Assembly (NCBI GenBank): GCA_964367085.1
Contig: CAYIWL010000057.1
Span: forward strand, 1-5,101
From: JACPIN01 sp964367085
Lineage (GTDB): Archaea; Nanobdellota; Nanobdellia; SCGC-AAA011-G17; ARS1403
Direction of reading: 5' to 3'
DNA: 5,101 nucleotides
The number at the start of each line of letters is the position of its first letter. Position 1 is the stretch's first letter. Under the pieces are notes generated by a model. That model searched no databases, was not told where the DNA came from, and saw only the letters and a program-made list of their open reading frames with translations. Below, piece after piece: positions 1 through 3,366 of this stretch. The position numbers and the translations under genes are program-made.

Positions 1-1225
1 TCTTTACGATTACATCATCCTTATTTCTGCTGAAATCAAGATCAATGCTATCAAAGTTGCAGTTATCTTCTTCGCTACCATCTTCAATAGCCTTTACAAA
101 CAGCACATATCTGTCACTGTCGTCGCCATCAAAGTCTTTTGGTATCTCCAAGTCAAACTCAAATGTTTCTTTATTCCCGTCATTTATCTCTTGGGAATCA
201 GCCTCATAGCTAACAATTTCCTCATCCTCGTCAAGGTTGTACAAGGTAACGATTACAGCAACATCTAAGTTATCCTTTCCATCGTTTTCAACATCAACCT
301 CAATTCCTAGCTCTTCTCCAGGCTTGAAATCATCTCCATTGTCTGGTTTCTTGATGTTTAGCTGAAGATCAGCAGTAGCTCTTGAGCTCTTGTCTCCTTC
401 TTTTACAATACCATCTTCGCAAATTTCAGGATGCACTTTCAAATCAATTTTGAATGAATCCAATACAGTATTGCCTTGTTTAACATTAGCAATGCCTCCA
501 TACGTATCAAGGTTCAAATTATTTCCATAGCCAACAGTGGCAGTTACAGTTTTAGTCTCTCCAGGATTTACAGATCCAAGGTCAGAGAATAGTAAAGTAA
601 TTGCATTATTATCGCTATCAGTCAAATCTAAAGCAGAGGTATCAAAAGTCAATCCAGAAAAGACAGAATTTCCATTATTTTTGATTTGGAGTGCAGCAGT
701 CAATCCAGTTTCCCCTTCCTCACCGATTATCTCTAAAGCAGTTGCATTATCATAAGTCAAAACATCTAAAGCAGTTAATGAATTTACAACAACGCTCAGT
801 TGTAGGCTTATAGATACAGCAGCCCCTCCTTCTGTTCCAGTAACAGTAACTGATCCTTGATAAGTCTGTGCAACCTGATTTGCAGGGATTGCAGCATTTA
901 CAGTTACAGTCTGGCTTGCGCCATCAGCAAGTGTAGATATTGAAGCTGGGTCAAGTGTTATTGCCGAAGCAGGTATGTTTTTTGTATTGTCAGTAACGCC
1001 TACTAAACTAGAAGCAGCAAAAGTTATTCCTGTCACAGCATTTGTATCAGTACCAGTATCATTATCTGTCAAAACAAAGCTACCGATAACAGTTTTTCCT
1101 GGCGCGTCAGCAGCAGGATTAGTCACAGTTGCTTGCATTGAAGCAAAAGCGCTAGATATAGTTAACAAAGTTAAAACTAAAATTATTCCGATAAAACCTA
1201 TTTTCTTGTCTAAATTTTTGTACAT
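1..1225 (-). CDS. Putative S-layer / secreted cell-surface protein, C-terminus outside window
   Basis: The frame is open from the ATG at 1225 to the left edge, giving 408 codons without a stop. A signal peptide is clear: basic N-terminus with Lys3, Lys7 and Lys8, hydrophobic core at about 11-24, and a likely cleavage after SAFA near residue 28. Residues about 35-150 and 160-265 are two Ser/Thr/Val-rich, beta-sandwich-like domains that look like diverged copies of each other. Residues about 285-400 form a strongly acidic third domain (KPDNGDDFKPGEE, then Asp/Glu-rich strands) flanked by the only two cysteines, C269 and C389, which could form a disulfide. Two N-glycosylation sequons are visible at N55 and N160. 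This architecture matches proteins annotated as putative S-layer proteins in Woesearchaeota/Pacearchaeota; that match is from memory. An ordinary adhesin or another CARDB-like surface protein is the alternative. It has its own promoter and Shine-Dalgarno site. Confidence 0.8.
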   Translation of the reverse strand, partial: MYKNLDKKIGFIGIILVLTLLTISSAFASMQATVTNPAADAPGKTVIGSFVLTDNDTGTDTNAVTGITFAASSLVGVTDNTKNIPASAITLDPASISTLADGASQTVTVNAAIPANQVAQTYQGSVTVTGTEGGAAVSISLQLSVVVNSLTALDVLTYDNATALEIIGEEGETGLTAALQIKNNGNSVFSGLTFDTSALDLTDSDNNAITLLFSDLGSVNPGETKTVTATVGYGNNLNLDTYGGIANVKQGNTVLDSFKIDLKVHPEICEDGIVKEGDKSSRATADLQLNIKKPDNGDDFKPGEELGIEVDVENDGKDNLDVAVIVTLYNLDEDEEIVSYEADSQEINDGNKETFEFDLEIPKDFDGDDSDRYVLFVKAIEDGSEEDNCNFDSIDLDFSRNKDDVIVK

Positions 1226-1230
1226 TTTAA

Positions 1231-1236
1231 CCCCCT
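1231..1236 (-). promoter_or_regulatory. Ribosome binding site of the S-layer-type gene
   Basis: On the minus strand AGGGGG sits five bases before the ATG at 1225. It pairs with the archaeal anti-Shine-Dalgarno sequence if one G-U wobble is allowed, and it supports this start codon, which is also directly followed by a good signal peptide. Confidence 0.6.
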
Positions 1237-1263
1237 AAAACTACTAGAATTATCCAAATATTA

Positions 1264-1281
1264 CGTTTATAAACCTTTCGC
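1264..1281 (-). promoter_or_regulatory. Archaeal BRE/TATA promoter of the S-layer-type gene
   Basis: Read on the minus strand this is GCGAAAGG (BRE-like, 1274-1281) followed by TTTATAAA (TATA box, 1266-1273). Transcription would start about 25 bases downstream, near 1245, leaving a leader of about 20 bases that contains the Shine-Dalgarno site. It lies in the 82-bp gap after the kinase gene, so the surface protein is likely transcribed separately from the upstream lipid-enzyme operon. Confidence 0.7.
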
Positions 1282-1307
1282 TTAGTCCCCACTTTAAAAT
1301 GGCAACA

Positions 1308-1874
1308 CTAAAACAGGCTCATTATCAGCCCAGCCACAATAGGGATCAGCAAATTATCATCTATTTTCTTCTTGAAAACAGTTAAGTCCAATCCCTCGGC
1401 ACTCATCGCAACTAAGCTTCCAAAGAAAGCTGCTTTCCAAGGAACAAACAGTTTAGCTCCAAGCATTCCGGCAATTACCCCAATAACCATCCCCTCAAGG
1501 AACTTAACATCACTAAAAGGGTTTCTAATATTTCCAAATCTTCCAAAATGAGAAAAGCTATCGCCAAATGCAAGAACTAGTATACTGGCTAAAGCAACCT
1601 CTTTTCTAAACAAACCGAGGGCAATTATACATCCCAAAAAATAAGTCAGTACTCCATATCCAGGCAGGCTCTCTCCTTTCCTGTCAAAGTTCCTCAAAAA
1701 CCATCTTACAAAAATTAAGTCATATTTCTTAGAAAGAAGAGAAAGAACAAAGCCGATTAAGAGCAAGAAAAACATCAAAAGTAAATTTAACATCCCTATA
1801 TACAATAGGTAAACTAATACAACTCCAAGCACTACATGAAATATCTGCCTCCTAAATTCTATGTCTTTGTCCAT
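1308..1874 (-). CDS. Polyprenol/dolichol kinase-family membrane protein (SEC59/DGK1/VTE5-like)
   Basis: A 188-residue, very hydrophobic protein with about six membrane segments (roughly 12-28, 31-47, 75-89, 94-107, 128-150, 175-188). Conserved features of the CTP-dependent lipid-alcohol kinase family are visible: RRQIFH at 8-13, PGYG at 71-74, the AFGDSFS block with G104-D105, GRFG at 111-114, KFLEG at 124-128, AEGLDL at 159-164 and the family signature DDNLLIP at 172-178. Members phosphorylate dolichol, phytol or diacylglycerol, usually with CTP; which substrate is used here cannot be read from sequence. The ATG at 1874 lies inside the end of the PAP2 gene (16-bp overlap), without a good Shine-Dalgarno site, so translational coupling is likely. 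The length suits compact prokaryotic members. A cytidylyltransferase-like (CdsA/CarS) role is less likely given the DDN motif. Confidence 0.82.
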   Translation of the reverse strand: MDKDIEFRRQIFHVVLGVVLVYLLYIGMLNLLLMFFLLLIGFVLSLLSKKYDLIFVRWFLRNFDRKGESLPGYGVLTYFLGCIIALGLFRKEVALASILVLAFGDSFSHFGRFGNIRNPFSDVKFLEGMVIGVIAGMLGAKLFVPWKAAFFGSLVAMSAEGLDLTVFKKKIDDNLLIPIVAGLIMSLF

Positions 1875-2392
1875 TTTTTCAAAGCAAAATAAGTCCCAAC
1901 CCCTAACAATCCTCCTCCGATAACGTCACTTAGATAATGCACTCCTAAATAAACCCGAGAAAGAGAAACAAGCAGCGCGATTCCTAAAAAAATAAACCTA
2001 TATTTCTTGAAATGCCCAGTCATGAATGCAAAAATAAAAAAATACACAGTAGCATGGCTGCTCGGAAAGCTGAAAGTATCTGAAGCAATGACTAAATCTG
2101 CACCGATAGGCCTTACTCTCTGAATTAGTGATTTTAAAACAAAGCTTGCGAGATATGCTGATACTGCTCCTAAAAAAAGATAAGCTGTCTTTTTTTTATC
2201 TCGCAGCAAATAACAGCTAAGGAAAACAACAGCAACAAAAAAGAGAATATGGCTTATTGAATACATGGAAAAAAAAACAGCAGCAGGCAATATCGCATTA
2301 AGGTAATCAAAAAATCCCAATATCTCCCTATCAAAAATAAAACTGACAAGCATCAAGACAAAAAACAAAGCAAATAAAGCCTCTTTTTTCAT
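1859..2392 (-). CDS. PAP2-family membrane lipid phosphatase (polyprenyl-diphosphate phosphatase-like)
   Basis: A 177-residue integral membrane protein with all three motifs of the PAP2 acid phosphatase superfamily. Motif 1 is K87-x6-R94-P95, motif 2 is P110-S-S-H113 (PSSH replaces the common PSGH), and motif 3 is S145-R146-x5-H152-x3-D156. H113 would be the proton donor and H152 the nucleophile. Membrane segments flank these motifs (about 5-20, 34-62, 68-90, 112-126, 132-146, 158-170). Relatives remove phosphate from undecaprenyl/dolichyl diphosphate, phosphatidate or similar lipids outside the membrane. It is the first gene of an overlapping pair with the polyprenol kinase-like gene, which favours an isoprenoid lipid substrate. 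The ATG at 2392 lies about 27 bases from the centre of a strong TATA box with no Shine-Dalgarno site, suggesting leaderless translation. Confidence 0.88.
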   Translation of the reverse strand: MKKEALFALFFVLMLVSFIFDREILGFFDYLNAILPAAVFFSMYSISHILFFVAVVFLSCYLLRDKKKTAYLFLGAVSAYLASFVLKSLIQRVRPIGADLVIASDTFSFPSSHATVYFFIFAFMTGHFKKYRFIFLGIALLVSLSRVYLGVHYLSDVIGGGLLGVGTYFALKKWTKT

Positions 2393-2407
2393 AACTAAAT
2401 CAGAGGA

Positions 2408-2431
2408 AAATTTCTATATAAAACTTCCCAA
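2408..2431. repeat. Left copy of a 24-bp direct repeat bracketing the toxin-antitoxin operon
   Basis: This 24-bp stretch matches 3182-3205 in the same orientation with one mismatch (C at 2428, T at 3202); the first 20 bases are identical. This copy contains the PAP2 operon promoter. The pair could be a trace of integration of the intervening cassette, or two instances of the organism's promoter consensus. Confidence 0.75.
2416..2429 (-). promoter_or_regulatory. BRE/TATA promoter of the PAP2-kinase operon
   Basis: On the minus strand GGGAAG (BRE-like, 2424-2429) runs into the TATA box TTTTATAT (2416-2423). Its centre is about 27 bases from the PAP2 start codon, placing the transcript start essentially on the ATG, as expected for a leaderless archaeal mRNA. 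The box lies inside the left copy of a 24-bp repeat. Confidence 0.7.
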
Positions 2432-2484
2432 AAGCTAAAGAAACGAAATCACTAATAGAATCATTTAACTTTAATCATTGTATA

Positions 2485-2865
2485 TTATTTACCTTTGTAG
2501 CCAAATATTTTATCATAATCTTTGTGATCAACAATATCAAGAATGAAATCAATAATCTCTACTTCATTAGATTGTATGGTGTAAATAAGTCGCCAGTAAT
2601 TTGATAATTCAATTCTCCACAAGTTTGTAACCTCATATTTTTCAATATAGTATTTAGGAATCTGGCTTTTCTTAATTTGATCTCCAACAAATGGATTTTC
2701 CTTTAACCATTCCTTTACTCTTTCTATTGATCTAAAGATAGATTGATGGACTGAAGAGTTTACCCCTCTTTGTAGTTCCTTCCCAACAATTCTATTAAGC
2801 TCTTTGTACTGCTCTATGGCCCCCTCAGAAAAAATAATTTTTACCTCTTTCCCCCTAAAAGTCAT
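2485..2865 (-). CDS. RelE/ParE-superfamily toxin-like protein
   Basis: A 126-residue protein with the RelE/ParE layout: an N-terminal strand (EVKIIFSEGAIEQY, 7-20), a helical hairpin (about 22-56), a basic strand segment (GDQIKKSQIP, 61-70), then the antiparallel strands LWRIELSNYWRLIYTI (82-97) and EVEIIDFILDIVDH (101-114), ending HKDYDKIFGY. K65, K66, R84, R92, H114 and Y117 are candidate RNA-contact or catalytic residues by analogy with RelE-type ribosome-dependent mRNA interferases; activity is inferred. The ATG at 2865 overlaps the upstream gene's TGA as ATGA, with a GAGGG Shine-Dalgarno site at 2874-2878, eight bases away, so the two are co-translated. The antitoxin-first order is the commonest type II arrangement. 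A ParE-like gyrase poison, or a domesticated single-function RNase, cannot be excluded. Confidence 0.78.
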   Translation of the reverse strand: MTFRGKEVKIIFSEGAIEQYKELNRIVGKELQRGVNSSVHQSIFRSIERVKEWLKENPFVGDQIKKSQIPKYYIEKYEVTNLWRIELSNYWRLIYTIQSNEVEIIDFILDIVDHKDYDKIFGYKGK

Positions 2866-3119
2866 ACTTCTGTCCCTCTTCTAATTGCTTCTTGCAGTTT
2901 AGGGCTTTCGTTATGTGTCCAGAGAACCCCTTTATGACCATCAAGGATTAGCCCTCTTTTTTCCAAATATTCCAGAATAGTATTCAATGTCTGATGCATG
3001 ATTTTTGTTGAAAGTTGTCTCTTTATCTCTTCCCTTGTAAGTGTTGTTTCTGCTTCTTTTAGCACTTTTTCTACCATAAGCACTGTTTTCAGATTCGGAT
3101 AGTGTAAAATTTCTTTCAT
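2862..3119 (-). CDS. Winged-helix DNA-binding protein, probable antitoxin of the downstream RelE-like toxin
   Basis: An 85-residue protein that fits a winged helix-turn-helix: helix 1 about 11-23, helix 2 about 28-36 (LTREEIKRQL), a recognition helix about 41-55 (MHQTLNTILEYLEKR), then a wing at 57-69 (LILDGHKGVLWTH). The charged tail 70-85 (ESPKLQEAIRRGTEV) is the natural candidate for wrapping the toxin. By position and the 4-bp ATGA overlap it is the antitoxin and probable autorepressor. This is inference, because the usual RelE partners are RelB/Phd/MazE-type folds rather than winged helices. The start at 3119 is one base from an AT-rich direct repeat and has no Shine-Dalgarno site, consistent with a leaderless or near-leaderless transcript. 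A stand-alone transcription regulator is the alternative. Confidence 0.72.
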   Translation of the reverse strand: MKEILHYPNLKTVLMVEKVLKEAETTLTREEIKRQLSTKIMHQTLNTILEYLEKRGLILDGHKGVLWTHNESPKLQEAIRRGTEV

Positions 3120-3157
3120 TTTATATATACTTATACTATTATTTATATATACTTATA
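3120..3157 (-). promoter_or_regulatory. Promoter with two 16-bp direct repeats, probable toxin-antitoxin operator
   Basis: The same 16 bases (TTTATATATACTTATA on the plus strand) occur at 3120-3135 and 3142-3157, start to start 22 bp, about two helical turns. Each copy is itself close to palindromic around CTTA. The distal copy is well placed to act as the TATA box for a start near 3122-3126, and the proximal copy would then cover the transcript start and the bases before the ATG. A dimeric winged-helix repressor bound to both copies would block the promoter. The repeats are seen directly; the repressor role is inferred. Confidence 0.6.
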
Positions 3158-3181
3158 TATAAATGTTTGGTTTTTTATTTT

Positions 3182-3205
3182 AAATTTCTATATAAAACTT
3201 CTCAA
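3182..3205. repeat. Right copy of the 24-bp direct repeat, with a promoter-like core
   Basis: It matches 2408-2431 at 23 of 24 positions in the same orientation. On the minus strand it contains GAGAAG (3198-3203) and a TATA box (3190-3197), so it could be a second, distal promoter of the toxin-antitoxin operon starting near 3170 with a leader of about 50 bases. Because a TATA box is nearly symmetric, it could also serve the plus strand toward the palindromic element. Its right end touches the left 6-bp repeat of that element. Confidence 0.7.
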
Positions 3206-3208
3206 TAA
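3203..3208. repeat. Left flanking 6-bp direct repeat (possible target-site duplication)
   Basis: CAATAA abuts the left end of the palindromic element exactly, and the same six bases abut its right end at 3310-3315. Position and length suit a target-site duplication. Confidence 0.5.
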
Positions 3209-3309
3209 GAGTGGTGGTGCAATCCTAGTCTTAACATACAACGTGTTGTATTAAGTCCTTAGTTTAGCATCAAAATATGCTCTAAAAAATTAGGGTTGCA
3301 CCAACGCTC
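3209..3309 (+). mobile_element. 101-bp MITE-like palindromic element, or structured RNA
   Basis: The 19-base ends 3209-3227 (GAGTGGTGGTGCAATCCTA) and 3291-3309 (TAGGGTTGCACCAACGCTC) are imperfect inverted repeats: 16 Watson-Crick pairs, two G-U wobbles in plus-strand RNA and one G-A mismatch. Inside are two further hairpins. One is 3230-3255, with ATACAA pairing TTGTAT around a CGTG loop and CTTA/TAAG below. The other is 3263-3286, with TTTA-GCAT pairing ATGC-TAAA with a two-base bulge. The whole would fold as a three-way junction. It has no coding frame of note and is flanked by perfect 6-bp direct repeats, the outline of a miniature inverted-repeat transposable element. The alternative is a non-coding RNA: both wobbles pair only in plus-strand RNA, and become A-C mismatches in minus-strand RNA. 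The parent transposase, if any, is not in the window. Confidence 0.55.
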
Positions 3310-3315
3310 CAATAA
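3310..3315. repeat. Right flanking 6-bp direct repeat (possible target-site duplication)
   Basis: CAATAA directly follows the right inverted-repeat end and is identical to 3203-3208. The following base is G on both sides, so the match can also be read as seven bases overlapping the left arm by one. Confidence 0.5.
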
Positions 3316-3340
3316 GGAACTTGTTAAAATTTCACAGCCG

Positions 3341-3364
3341 TCTATTTTATAATTTTGTTTTTTC
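3341..3364 (+). terminator. T-rich tract, possible archaeal terminator for a plus-strand transcript
   Basis: Runs of T (TTTT at 3344-3347, TTTT at 3353-3356, TTTTTT at 3358-3363) lie just downstream of the palindromic element on the plus strand. Archaeal RNA polymerase stops at such U-tracts without a hairpin. It would only matter if the element is transcribed rightward; the annotated genes run the other way. It may simply be AT-rich spacer. Confidence 0.25.
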
Positions 3365-3366
3365 AG

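Noticed and set aside
537..755. Plus-strand open frame of 72 codons
   Set aside because: It lies antisense inside the S-layer-type gene, whose frame has a clear signal peptide and domain pattern; the frame has no promoter or ribosome site of its own.
975..1238. Plus-strand open frame of 87 codons
   Set aside because: It is antisense to the signal peptide and first domain of the S-layer-type gene, and its open state follows from that gene's Thr/Ala/Val codon bias.
2459..2479. AATCATT direct repeat (2459-2465 and 2473-2479) after the toxin gene
   Set aside because: Seven bases in AT-rich spacer is within chance expectation and shows no further structure; no CRISPR-like periodicity.
3209..3309. 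tRNA-like cloverleaf
   Set aside because: The three-way fold has a 19-base closing stem instead of a 7-bp acceptor, no anticodon or T-loop signature, and no CCA-type end, so it is not a tRNA or obvious tRNA remnant.
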